A stretch of DNA of 64,000 nt from Acidobacteriota bacterium (GTDB lineage: Bacteria > Acidobacteriota > Vicinamibacteria > Vicinamibacterales > CAVVIG01): contig JACPZW010000014.1 of NCBI GenBank assembly GCA_016195265.1, positions 1 to 64,000 on the forward strand, read 5' to 3'. Below are positions 29,593 through 38,889 of the stretch, one piece after another (positions within the stretch are counted from its first letter, which is position 1; each line of letters begins with the position of its first letter). The position numbers and the translations under genes are program-made. The notes beneath the pieces are model-generated. The model made no database searches. It was not told the origin of the DNA and was given only the letters and a program-made list of their open reading frames with translations.

Positions 29593-31076
29593 CAGCCGCG
29601 CCCCGCCGTCAGCCGTTCCACGACGCGATCCGTCTTCACCCCGCGCGATCCCTTCACCAGCACGAGATCGCCGCGCCTGACGAGCGCCGCGGCCGCCTCG
29701 GCCGCCTCGTCGCTCGTCGCAAAGTGCCGTACCGCCTCGCGCGCCAGCCCGGCGGCCCGCGCCGCGTCGGCCAGCGCCCGCGCCGCGTCGCCGCCGACCG
29801 CGAACAGCACGTCGACGTTCGCCTTGGCAGCCGCGCGCCCGACGTCTTCGTGCCGCGCGACGGCGTGCGAACCCAGCTCGAGCATCTCGCCCAGGACGGC
29901 GATGCGCCGGCCGGCCTTCGCATGCGCCAGCACGTCGAGCGCGCGCGCCGTCGCGGCCGGGCTCGCGTTGTAACTGTCGTCGAGCACCGTCACGCCGCTT
30001 GCCAGCCGCACGACTTCTCCACGATGCCGCGCGGCCCGCAATGTCGACGCCCGCGCCGCGATGGCGTCGAGGGGCACGTCGAACTCCGTCGCGACCGCCG
30101 TCGCGGCGAGAATGTTCGCGAGGTTGCCCCGACCGACGAGCGGCGTCGTGATGTCCACGCTCCCGCGCGGCGTAGTCACGCGCGCGCCGATTCCGTCGAT
30201 CCCTCGATCCACGATTGCCGACGCTTTCACGTCGGCCTCTCGATCGATCCCGAACGTCACCGTGCGGCCGGGAAACGACCCGATGTGCGCCATCACGCGG
30301 TCGTCGTCGGCGTTGGCCACCAGCCGCGTGGACACGCCGGCGCCTTCGAGAATCTCGGCCTTCGCGTCCGCAATGGCGTCCACCGACGCGAAGAAGCCCA
30401 GATGCGCGTCGCCGACGTTCGTCCACACCCGCACGTCCGGCTCAGCGACGTTGACGAGCGTGCTGATTTCCCCGGCGTGATTCATGCCCAGTTCGACGAC
30501 GGCGATCTCCGGCCGCTGTGTCAGCTCCATGAGCGACAGCGGCAACCCGATGTGGTTGTTGAAGTTTCCGCGGTTGCGGATCACGCGATACCGCGCCGCG
30601 AGAAACTCCGCCGCAATTTCCTTCGTCGTGGTCTTCCCGGCGCTGCCGGTAATGGCCACGACCTTCGTGCCCGACGCCCGCCGCACCGCGCGGGCCAGCG
30701 CCTGCAACGCACGCGTCGTGTCGTCGACCTCGATGACGACCGGCGCAACTCGTGGGGGCGGAGCTTGCTCCGCCCCGAGGGCCGACCAAGGTCGGCCCCT
30801 ACCCGGCACGACGACGCCCGTCGCGCCCGCGTCGACCGCGGCCAGCGCGAAATCCGCGCCGTCGAACCGCTCGCCGCGGATGGCGACGTACAACTCGCCG
30901 GGCTTCAGCGTCCGCGAGTCGATCGACACACCGGCAAATTCGCGTGCCGCGTCGCCGCGCACGATCTCGCCCGCCATCGCCGCCGCGATCCACGCGGCGT
31001 GGAGCTGGAGGGCGTTTCCTTCCGGACCGGCCGTTGAGCCGGGTCCAAAAGGACCCGGCTTACGTTCGTCGGTCAT
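29592..31076 (-). CDS. murF: UDP-N-acetylmuramoyl-tripeptide--D-alanyl-D-alanine ligase
   Basis: AITGSAGKTTTKEI, ELGMNHAGEI, LDDSYNASPAA. Confidence 0.95.
   Translation of the reverse strand: MTDERKPGPFGPGSTAGPEGNALQLHAAWIAAAMAGEIVRGDAAREFAGVSIDSRTLKPGELYVAIRGERFDGADFALAAVDAGATGVVVPGRGRPWSALGAEQAPPPRVAPVVIEVDDTTRALQALARAVRRASGTKVVAITGSAGKTTTKEIAAEFLAARYRVIRNRGNFNNHIGLPLSLMELTQRPEIAVVELGMNHAGEISTLVNVAEPDVRVWTNVGDAHLGFFASVDAIADAKAEILEGAGVSTRLVANADDDRVMAHIGSFPGRTVTFGIDREADVKASAIVDRGIDGIGARVTTPRGSVDITTPLVGRGNLANILAATAVATEFDVPLDAIAARASTLRAARHRGEVVRLASGVTVLDDSYNASPAATARALDVLAHAKAGRRIAVLGEMLELGSHAVARHEDVGRAAAKANVDVLFAVGGDAARALADAARAAGLAREAVRHFATSDEAAEAAAALVRRGDLVLVKGSRGVKTDRVVERLTAGRG
30750..30804. 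repeat. two adjacent hairpins inside murF coding sequence
   Basis: GGGGCGGAGcttgCTCCGCCCC and GGGCCGACCaaGGTCGGCCCCTAC. Confidence 0.95.
31034..31060. repeat. hairpin GCCGGGTCCaaaaGGACCCGGC-TTACGT at murF N-terminus
   Basis: Direct reading. Confidence 0.88.
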
Positions 31077-31106
31077 ACGACGAATGACCCGGCCGACGAC
31101 CGTCGG

Positions 31107-32660
31107 TCATACGACGCCCGAATTCGTCCGCCGCCGCGCCAGCGCCTCGCGCGCCACCGCGACGTCGTCGAACGGCAGCACGCGATCGCCGACCACCTGG
31201 TACTTCTCGTGCCCCTTGCCGGCGATCAGCACGAGATCGCCGGGCCGCGCCAGCTCGACCGCCGTCGTGATCGCGCGGCCGCGGTCCGCGATCGTCAGCA
31301 GCGACGGCGGTTCGCCCGACTCCGATCGCGGGGGGCTCGCCGGCGGCCGCCGCGTGTCCGGCGTAATCCCGCGCTGAATCTCTTCGATGATGCGCGCCGG
31401 ATCCTCGCTGCGCGGGTTGTCCGACGTGATCACGATGATGTCGCTCAGCCGGCCCGCGACCGCGCCCATCAGCGGGCGCTTCGTCCGATCGCGATCGCCG
31501 CCGCAGCCGAACACCGTGATCAGGCGCCCGCGCGCGAGCGGCCGCGCCGTCTCCAGCAGATTACGCAGCGCATCGTCGGTATGGGCGTAGTCCACGACGA
31601 CGGTCACTTCGTCCTTCGCGCCCGAGACCATCTCGAAGCGGCCCGGCACGCCCTCAAGCGCCCGGATCCCGCGCTCGACGGCGTCGAACGGCACATCGAG
31701 CGCGACGGCGGCCGAGACGGCCGCGAGGATGTTGTAGACGTTGGGCCGTCCGACGAGCGTCGAGCGCACGTGCAGCGTGCCGCGCGGCGTGCGGACGTCG
31801 AACGTCAGACCATCGAGGGAAAACGACAGCGGACCAGGCGTGATGTCCGCCGGGCGTGCAATCGCGTAAGTGATCGCCCGTCCTCCCGCGTCCGCCAGCG
31901 ACGCGCCGCGCGGGTCGTCGACGTTCAGCAGGCTCGGCGCGTGCGGCGGCAGCGATTCGAACAGCCGGCGCTTCGCGCGGAAGTACTCGTCCATGTTCGT
32001 GTGGAAATCGAGATGGTCCCGCGTGAGATTCGTGAAGACACCGGCGGCGAAGGCCATGCCGGACACGCGGTGCAGCGTGAGCGCGTGCGACGACACTTCC
32101 ATCGCGCAGGCGCCACACCCGCGATCGACCATCTCGCGCAGGAGCGCCTGCAGGTCCGGCGCTTCCGGCGTCGTGCGCGATGCGTCGCGAACCGCGTGCT
32201 TCCCGGGTCCCGTGCGGTAGGCAACCGTGCCGAGGAGACCGCAGCGCACGCCCGCCGCTTCGAAGATCGATGCGACGAGATACGCGGTCGTCGTCTTCCC
32301 GTTCGTGCCGGTGATGCCGATCACGCGGAGCTCGCGGCTCGGCTCGCCGTAAAAAGCGGCGGCGAGCCGTGCCAGCGCCAGCCGGGCGTCGGCGACGACC
32401 ACCCACGGGATCGTCACGCCGGACGGCGCCGGCTGCTCGGAGACGACCGCCGCGGCGCCGCGCTCGATCGCCTGTTGGGTGAACGCGCTGCCGTCGACGT
32501 GCTGGCCCTTGAGCGCCACGAAGACCTGGCCGGGAGTCACGACGCGGGAGTCGTAGACCACGCCGGTGATCGCCTCCGGCGCCGCGGCGGCCCCGGCTCG
32601 CGCAACGGACGCAGCGACGCCGTGTTCGACGAGGATGCGCGCGAGATCAGCCCACGTCAT
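31107..32660 (-). CDS. murE: UDP-MurNAc-tripeptide synthetase
   Basis: GITGTNGKTTTAYLV, TNLTRDHLDFH, DNPRSEDP; starts MTWADL. Confidence 0.95.
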   Translation of the reverse strand: MTWADLARILVEHGVAASVARAGAAAAPEAITGVVYDSRVVTPGQVFVALKGQHVDGSAFTQQAIERGAAAVVSEQPAPSGVTIPWVVVADARLALARLAAAFYGEPSRELRVIGITGTNGKTTTAYLVASIFEAAGVRCGLLGTVAYRTGPGKHAVRDASRTTPEAPDLQALLREMVDRGCGACAMEVSSHALTLHRVSGMAFAAGVFTNLTRDHLDFHTNMDEYFRAKRRLFESLPPHAPSLLNVDDPRGASLADAGGRAITYAIARPADITPGPLSFSLDGLTFDVRTPRGTLHVRSTLVGRPNVYNILAAVSAAVALDVPFDAVERGIRALEGVPGRFEMVSGAKDEVTVVVDYAHTDDALRNLLETARPLARGRLITVFGCGGDRDRTKRPLMGAVAGRLSDIIVITSDNPRSEDPARIIEEIQRGITPDTRRPPASPPRSESGEPPSLLTIADRGRAITTAVELARPGDLVLIAGKGHEKYQVVGDRVLPFDDVAVAREALARRRTNSGVV

Positions 32661-34690
32661 GGCGCTCCCGCGCGGCCCGCGCGCCGCGGTGAGCGCTCGA
32701 GCGTTAGACGGCAGACCGAACCCGGCTCGAGCGGCAGGCCGGGCGCCGGCTCCTGCGACACCACGACGCCGTCGCCGGCGACGCGGGCGTTGACGCCGAG
32801 TTTCACCAGCGCGCGCACGGCTTCGCGCGCGCTCATGCCGCGCAGATCCGGCACCGTGCCTGGAGGGCCGTCGGCGATCAGGCTGACCACCGGGTCGTTG
32901 GGCGGCGTGGCGCTCGCCGGACTCGGCGTGTCGTCGCGGCGCGCCACGAGGATCGGCGCCGGCGGATTGATCGACGGACCGACGCCGAGGTAGCGCAGCG
33001 TGGGCTCGGCGATCTTCTTGAAGATCGGCGCGGCGACGGTGCCGCCGAAATAGCGGTTCGGCCCGTGCGGCGAGTCGATGACGACGACGATCGCCACCGC
33101 GGGGCTGCGCGACGGGAGGAACCCGACAAACGACGCGTTGTAGTCGGAATGCGAGTAGTGGCCGTTGACGAGTTTCGACGCCGTACCCGTTTTTCCGGCA
33201 ATGGTATAGCCGGGGATCTTCGCGGCGCGCGCCGTCCCGCGCTCGGAGTCGACGACGCCTTCCATGATGCCGGTCATCAGCGCGGCCGTGTCGGCGCTGA
33301 TCGTGCGGCGGACGACTTTCGGCGTCACCGCGTAGCGCACGCCGTTGCGGTACACCGCGCGGATGACGCGCGGCTCGATGTACTCGCCGCCGTTGGCGAC
33401 CGAGCCGACGGCGCCGACGATCTGCAGCGGCGTCACACCGACCTGGTAGCCCATCGACACCGACGCGAGCGCCCCGTCGTTCCACTTGGTCGGGCTCCAG
33501 ACGATGCCGGAGCTCTCGCCGGGAAAGTCCGGCGACACCTGATGACCGAATCCGAAGAGAGAGACGAACCGGCTCAGCCGGTCGGTGCCGAGCCTGAAGC
33601 CGATCTTGATCGCGCCGATGTTGCTCGACATCGCGATCACGTTCGCCAGCGAGATCACGCCGTAATCGTGGTTCTCGTTTTCCTTCACGACGCGCCCGGG
33701 CGCGACCTGTATCCGTCCGGGATGCGTGTCGATCATCGTCTCGGGCGTCATGACCTTTTCTTCGAGCGCGGCCGAGACGGTGACTACCTTGAAGGTGGAG
33801 CCGGGCTCGTAGAGATCCTGCACGGCGCGATTCCGGCGCTCAGAGTCGTCGAAATCACGGAACGCGTTCGGATTGAACGTCGGCTCGTTCGCCATGGCGA
33901 GAATCTCGCCGGTGTGCGGATTCAGGATGATGGCGCTGCCGCCGCCCGCGCGATTCTCGACCACGCCGGCGTGAAGCTCGCGCTCGGTGACGTGCTGGAG
34001 GTACTCGTCGATCGTCAGTTCGACGGTGGATCCGGAGGTCGGCGGCCGCTCGAACCGGCTGAACGCGTGGCGCCGCGCGTCGGTGTGCACGAGCACCGTG
34101 CCGGCCTTGCCCTTGATTTGCGCGTCGTAGGCGGACTCGAGGCCGTCGAGCCCCTTGTTGTCGACGCCGACCCAGCCGAGCAGGTGCGCCGCGAGCTCGC
34201 GATTCGGGTAGAAGCGCTTGCTCTCCTTGACCGTCCCGATGCCGTCGAGGTTGAGCGCGGCGACGCGCTGGGCCTGATCCTGCGCGACCTGCCGTCGGAC
34301 GTACGCGAACGCGCGCGGCTGGTTCAGGCGGTCGACGAGATTTTGTTGCTCCTTCGGCGTGCAGTCGGCCAGCGCGTCGCAGATCTTCTGCACCGCCAGG
34401 CGGGCGTCGCCGACCTCGGTCGGCACCGCCACGATCGAATCGGCGTCCACGCTGGTGGCGAGAATGCGGCCGTGGCGATCGAGGATGTCGCCGCGCTTGG
34501 GCGGCAGCGGCTGCGTCCGCATCTGCTGCCGCTCCGCGCGCGCCGCGAGGTCGGCGTGGCGTACCACCTGCAGCACGACCAGCCGCGCTTCGATGCCGGC
34601 CGCCCACAGCGCGAGCAGCACCGCCACCGTGACGACGCGGCGGTGGAGAATCTCGCGCCAGGCGGCGGGACCGTGACCGGGAGACGTCAT
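32657..34690 (-). CDS. ftsI: penicillin-binding protein / FtsI-like transpeptidase with C-terminal PASTA-like domain
   Basis: 677 aa; SSNIGAIKIG, AGKTGTASKL; C-terminal DLRGMSAREAVRALVKLG. Confidence 0.93.
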   Translation of the reverse strand: MTSPGHGPAAWREILHRRVVTVAVLLALWAAGIEARLVVLQVVRHADLAARAERQQMRTQPLPPKRGDILDRHGRILATSVDADSIVAVPTEVGDARLAVQKICDALADCTPKEQQNLVDRLNQPRAFAYVRRQVAQDQAQRVAALNLDGIGTVKESKRFYPNRELAAHLLGWVGVDNKGLDGLESAYDAQIKGKAGTVLVHTDARRHAFSRFERPPTSGSTVELTIDEYLQHVTERELHAGVVENRAGGGSAIILNPHTGEILAMANEPTFNPNAFRDFDDSERRNRAVQDLYEPGSTFKVVTVSAALEEKVMTPETMIDTHPGRIQVAPGRVVKENENHDYGVISLANVIAMSSNIGAIKIGFRLGTDRLSRFVSLFGFGHQVSPDFPGESSGIVWSPTKWNDGALASVSMGYQVGVTPLQIVGAVGSVANGGEYIEPRVIRAVYRNGVRYAVTPKVVRRTISADTAALMTGIMEGVVDSERGTARAAKIPGYTIAGKTGTASKLVNGHYSHSDYNASFVGFLPSRSPAVAIVVVIDSPHGPNRYFGGTVAAPIFKKIAEPTLRYLGVGPSINPPAPILVARRDDTPSPASATPPNDPVVSLIADGPPGTVPDLRGMSAREAVRALVKLGVNARVAGDGVVVSQEPAPGLPLEPGSVCRLTLERSPRRAGRAGAP

Positions 34691-34702
34691 CGCCCGATCA
34701 CC

Positions 34703-35089
34703 TCACCGCTGCGCGACGACGGACGTGGCCGGCGGATCCGCGGGCAGCACGCGTTCGATCACGATGGCTTCGTCGCGCGAGGGCGCGACCAGGTGCAGTT
34801 GCTCGGTCGCGAGCGCTTCGATGCGCTTGGGTGACTTCAGCGTCTCGATCTCGAGGCGAAGGCGGCGGCCCGTTTCATCTTCAGCCGCGCGATCGCGCTG
34901 CATCTGCTCGATCTGGTAGCCGTGGCGCAGCAGCTCGAAGTGCTGCCAGGCCGAGAACAGCAGCACGACGACGAGGAGGCCGGCGATGCCGACGGACTTC
35001 CACATCTCGCGCTGCCGCGCTTCGTCCACTTCGCGGACGATGGGGTTGTTGCGAACGTCTTTCTTGATCGCGTATTCGAAAGGTTCCAT
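34703..35089 (-). CDS. ftsL: FtsL-like cell division protein
   Basis: 128 aa, one TM plus coiled coil, between rsmH and ftsI. Confidence 0.75.
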   Translation of the reverse strand: MEPFEYAIKKDVRNNPIVREVDEARQREMWKSVGIAGLLVVVLLFSAWQHFELLRHGYQIEQMQRDRAAEDETGRRLRLEIETLKSPKRIEALATEQLHLVAPSRDEAIVIERVLPADPPATSVVAQR

Positions 35090-35105
35090 GAGTGTCCTCC
35101 CGGCG

Positions 35106-35990
35106 CTAGCCGAGCCGCTCCGCCGCGCGAAGTTTTGCGCTCCGCGCGCGCGGGTTGCGCTGCACTTCGTCCTCGCCCGGCACCATCGGCCGCTTGGTCA
35201 GCACTCTCACGAGCGCCTCGTCGCCGTGCTCGAGGGCGCGTAGCGTGTGCTTCACGATCCGGTCTTCGAGCGAATGAAACGAGATCACGACGAGCCGCGC
35301 GCCGGCGCGGAGGCGGCGCACCGCCGTCTCGAGAAAACGATCGAGCCCTTCGAGCTCGCGATTGACCCAGATGCGCAGCGCCTGAAAGGTGCGCGTCGCA
35401 GGATCGATGCGCATGGGGCCGCGCCGCGGGATCGCGCGGCGCACGATCGCGGCCAGGCGGCCCGTGGTGTCGACCGGCGCCTCGCGCCGCGCCTCGACCA
35501 GCGCCCGCGCGATCCGCCGCGAGAAGCGCTCCTCGCCGTACTGGAAAATGGCGTCGGCCAGCTCGCGCTCGGTCGATCGCGCGACCAGGTCCGCGGCCGT
35601 GTCGCCCGACTGGCGATTCATCCGCATGTCGAGCGGCTCGTCGCGCTGGAAGCTGAACCCGCGGCCGGACGCGTCGAGCTGCAGCGACGAGACGCCGAGG
35701 TCGGCCAGCGTGCCGTCGACGCCGGCGATCTGCCGGGCGTCGAGCACGTCGCCGATCGCTCGATAGTCGGCGTGCACGAGCTCGACGCGCGCGCTCCAGG
35801 ACGCCAGCGTGTCGCGGGCGTGCGCGAGGGCGTCGCGATCGCGATCCAGACCGATGACGCGCGTCGCGCCGGCCTCGAGCAGCGCGCGCGTGTGGCCGCC
35901 GAGTCCCACGGTACAATCCACGAAGAGTCCGCCGCGCTCCGGGCGCAGGTGCTGGAGGACCTCGGCGGTCATCACGGGGACGTGCGTCAT
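35106..35990 (-). CDS. rsmH: 16S rRNA m4C1402 methyltransferase
   Basis: MTHVPVMTAEVLQHL, DCTVGLGGHTRALLE, VISFHSLEDRIVK. Confidence 0.96.
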   Translation of the reverse strand: MTHVPVMTAEVLQHLRPERGGLFVDCTVGLGGHTRALLEAGATRVIGLDRDRDALAHARDTLASWSARVELVHADYRAIGDVLDARQIAGVDGTLADLGVSSLQLDASGRGFSFQRDEPLDMRMNRQSGDTAADLVARSTERELADAIFQYGEERFSRRIARALVEARREAPVDTTGRLAAIVRRAIPRRGPMRIDPATRTFQALRIWVNRELEGLDRFLETAVRRLRAGARLVVISFHSLEDRIVKHTLRALEHGDEALVRVLTKRPMVPGEDEVQRNPRARSAKLRAAERLG

Positions 35991-36430
35991 CAGATGCCGG
36001 ACTCCGCGAGCGCCTTCGCGTCGTCGTCCGTGAAGGGATCGCGCTGCAGCTTGGTCAGGAAGCGATCGTGATTCCACACGTCGAGGAAGTTGTATTGGCC
36101 GAGCACGTCGACGTCGCCGCTGATCGTCGCGGTCTCGCGCAGGCGCGCCGGGATCAGGACGCGTCCTTGCGCGTCGAGCTCGGCGGCCTGGCCGAAGAAG
36201 TTCACGCGATCGAGGTAGCGCAGCCGCGCCGGGTGGGCGGACGGCATGCGCCCGAGCTTTTCTTCGAGCTCGAGCCACACGGGCATCGGGTAGACGCGCG
36301 CGTACTCACCGCTCAGGCTGGTGAGGAACAGCTCGCGGCCGTACTTGCCCTCGAGGAGCGAACGGAAGACGTTCGGCACCTTGAGTCGGCCCTTGTCATC
36401 TATCCGTGCCTGTTCGTGACCCCTGAACAC
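35990..36430 (-). CDS. mraZ: transcriptional regulator MraZ
   Basis: ARIDDKGRLKVPNVFR, LDAQGRVLIPARLRE. Confidence 0.95.
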   Translation of the reverse strand: MFRGHEQARIDDKGRLKVPNVFRSLLEGKYGRELFLTSLSGEYARVYPMPVWLELEEKLGRMPSAHPARLRYLDRVNFFGQAAELDAQGRVLIPARLRETATISGDVDVLGQYNFLDVWNHDRFLTKLQRDPFTDDDAKALAESGI

Positions 36431-36446
36431 ACCAGCCCTTTACGAC

Positions 36447-36470
36447 CCACTTTTCACCACAAAATTCCAC
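36447..36470 (-). promoter_or_regulatory. putative MraZ operator: three GTGG boxes at exact 10-bp spacing
   Basis: Minus strand GTGGaattttGTGGtgaaaaGTGGgtcg. Confidence 0.75.
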
Positions 36471-36474
36471 GACG

Positions 36475-36503
36475 ATAGTAGGAGAGGGCCTCTGGGATGT
36501 CAA
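36475..36503 (-). promoter_or_regulatory. sigma70 promoter of dcw cluster (PmraZ)
   Basis: Minus strand TTGACA - 17 nt - TACTAT directly upstream of GTGG boxes. Confidence 0.8.
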
Positions 36504-36648
36504 CCGCAAAATCTGTTGCATCAGTAAGTTACGCCTAATTTTCGCCGTTTAATCGCCTGCCGGCCCAACCCCTTGGGGTCCACTCTGGTCCAAACCCTTC
36601 CGGCAGACCCCGTCCTTCCCCGGTCGGTGCTACGATGCAGGGCTTCGC

Positions 36649-37758
36649 ATGCTCAGGGCAGCCCTCATCGGCGTCGGTTCCAGCGGCAAGACCTCCCTTT
36701 TCCAGCTCATGACCAGCGCGCGGGAAACCGCGCGGTCCGCCCACGGCAAGGCCGAAGCGTCGATCGGCATTTCCAAAGTGCCCGACGCGCGCCTCGATCG
36801 CCTGACGGCGATGTACAACCCAAAGAAACGCGTGCCCGCGACGGTGGAATTCAGCGACCTGGCGATTCCGGGCGGCAGCGGCGGCGCGCAGGCGCTCGTC
36901 GACGTTGCGGCCTACAAGAACGCCGACGCGCTCGTCCATGTGCTGCGCGCGTTTCAGGATCCCAGCGTGCCGCACCCGTCGGGCGCGGTCGATCCAGCGC
37001 GCGACGCGCAGGCGATGGAAGACGAGCTGATCCTCGCGGATCTCGGCGTCGCCGAGCGCCGGCTGGAGCGCCTCGAGAAAGACTTGAAGAAGAACAAGTC
37101 GGCCGATCTCGAGAAAGAGCGCGACGTCATCACGCTCTGCAAGGCCGCGCTCGAGGAGGGCCGGCCGCTGCGCACGCTGGACCTGAAGGGCGACGACCTC
37201 AAGCGGCTGCGCGGCTTTCAGTTTCTGTCGGCCAAGCCGCTGCTGATCGTGATCAACCTGGACGAATCCGCGCTCGCGCAGGGCGGCGACGCCGCGACGC
37301 GGATCGAGCGCGCGGCCGAAGCCGCGGGGCTGACGGCGTTCCTCTCGCACGCGGCGACGGCCGCGGTGGCGGTCTGCGCGAAGATCGAGCTCGAGATTTC
37401 GCAGCTCGAGGCGGCGGATGCCGCGGCGTTTCTGGCGGACCTCGGCCTGAGCCAGTCCGGGCTGGATCGCGTCATCCGCGCGAGCTACGAGCTGCTCGGG
37501 TACATGTCGTTCTTCACCGTCGGCGAGGACGAGTGCCGCGCCTGGTCGATTCCCCGCCACACACAGGCGCAGCTGGCGGCGGGCGAGATTCACAGCGACA
37601 TCGCGCGCGGGTTCATCAGGGCGGAAGTCGTCAGCTACGACCACCTCGTCGCACGGGGCTCGATGGCCGTCTGCCGGGAGCACGGCGAAGTGCGTCTCGA
37701 AGGCAAGGAGTACATCGTGCAGGACGGCGACATAATTAACTTCCGATTTGCTACATAA
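36649..37758 (+). CDS. ychF: YchF-family GTP-binding protein/ATPase
   Basis: 369 aa; Walker-A GVGSSGKTSL; C-terminal TGS-like VQDGDIINFRFAT. Confidence 0.85.
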   Translation: MLRAALIGVGSSGKTSLFQLMTSARETARSAHGKAEASIGISKVPDARLDRLTAMYNPKKRVPATVEFSDLAIPGGSGGAQALVDVAAYKNADALVHVLRAFQDPSVPHPSGAVDPARDAQAMEDELILADLGVAERRLERLEKDLKKNKSADLEKERDVITLCKAALEEGRPLRTLDLKGDDLKRLRGFQFLSAKPLLIVINLDESALAQGGDAATRIERAAEAAGLTAFLSHAATAAVAVCAKIELEISQLEAADAAAFLADLGLSQSGLDRVIRASYELLGYMSFFTVGEDECRAWSIPRHTQAQLAAGEIHSDIARGFIRAEVVSYDHLVARGSMAVCREHGEVRLEGKEYIVQDGDIINFRFAT

Positions 37759-37769
37759 CGGAAGATGAA

Positions 37770-37840
37770 TTGGGTAGTTGAGTAATCTGGTAACCGGGTA
37801 ATCGATTACGCAATTACCCAACTCCCCAATTACCCAATGC
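37770..37840. repeat. inverted short-word repeat, word GGGTAATTGGGTA (as at 5482-5577)
   Basis: aattgggtagttgagtaatctggtaaccgggtaat...attacccaactccccaattacccaat. Confidence 0.88.
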
Positions 37841-38889
37841 CATCGATCAGCACTGTCCTGGTCTGTGAGGCGCAGGTGCCGTTCGTGCACGGCGGCGCGG
37901 AGCTGCACGTGCGGGGCCTGGTCGACGAGCTCACACGCCGGGGCTATCGTGCCGAGCGCGTGTCGATCCCGTTCAAGTGGTACCCGAAATCCGAGCTGCT
38001 CGCCCAGGCGGCCGCGTGGCGGCTCATCGATCTCTCCGAGTCGAATCACCAGCGCATCGACGCCGTGATCGCCACCAAGTTCCCGACCTACTTCGTCCGG
38101 CACCCGAACAAGATCGCCTGGCTGTTCCACCAGTACCGCGCGATTTACGATCTGGCCGGCACGCCGTACAGCGAGTTTGAACACACCGAAGGTGACGTCC
38201 GGCTCCGCGACACATTGATCGGCCTGGACCGCGACGCGCTCGGCGAGGCCCGGCGGCTGTTCACCAACTCGCGCAACACCGCCGCGCGGCTCGCGCGCTA
38301 CAACGGGCTGACCGCCGAACCGCTTTACCATCCGCCGCCGCTGGCTGGCCAGTTGAAATCGGGCCCGCTCGGCGACTATGTCCTGTCGGTCGGGCGCCTC
38401 GAAGGCAACAAGCGGGTCGACCTCATCGTCGGTGCGCTCGCGCACGTATTGCCCGGTGTCCGCCTCGTCGTCGCCGGTGAAGGCCCGCTTCGGCAGTCGC
38501 TCGAAGCGACGGCGGCGGAGGCCGGTGTCGCCGGCCGAATCACGTGGACCGGCCGCATCAGCGCCAATACGCTCGTCGATCTGTACGCGGGCGCGCTCGG
38601 CGTGGTCTTTCCGCCGTTCGACGAGGACTACGGGTACATCACGCTCGAGGCGTTCCTCTCGCGCAAGCCCGTCATCACGACGACCGACGCGGGCGGCCCG
38701 CTCGAATTTGTCGAGGACGGCGTCACGGGTCTCGTCGTCGAGCCGTCGCCCGAGGCCATCGGGGCCGCGATCAACCGGCTCGCCGACGATCGCCGCATCG
38801 CGCAATCGCTCGGCGACGCCGGCTACGATCGCGTCCGCGCCATCACGTGGGACGGCGTCGTCGATCGGCTGATGGCGAATGGCCGGTGA
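37837..38889 (+). CDS. glycosyltransferase family 4
   Basis: SVGRLEGNKRVDLIVGAL, EDYGYITLEAF. Confidence 0.88.
   Translation: MPSISTVLVCEAQVPFVHGGAELHVRGLVDELTRRGYRAERVSIPFKWYPKSELLAQAAAWRLIDLSESNHQRIDAVIATKFPTYFVRHPNKIAWLFHQYRAIYDLAGTPYSEFEHTEGDVRLRDTLIGLDRDALGEARRLFTNSRNTAARLARYNGLTAEPLYHPPPLAGQLKSGPLGDYVLSVGRLEGNKRVDLIVGALAHVLPGVRLVVAGEGPLRQSLEATAAEAGVAGRITWTGRISANTLVDLYAGALGVVFPPFDEDYGYITLEAFLSRKPVITTTDAGGPLEFVEDGVTGLVVEPSPEAIGAAINRLADDRRIAQSLGDAGYDRVRAITWDGVVDRLMANGR

Noticed and set aside
36535-38805. 756-aa minus-strand ORF (and similar long ORFs at 42301-44376, 55915-58590, 5549-7306, 9958-11847)
   Set aside because: High-GC antisense shadows of well-supported genes; Arg/Ala-rich without recognisable domains.
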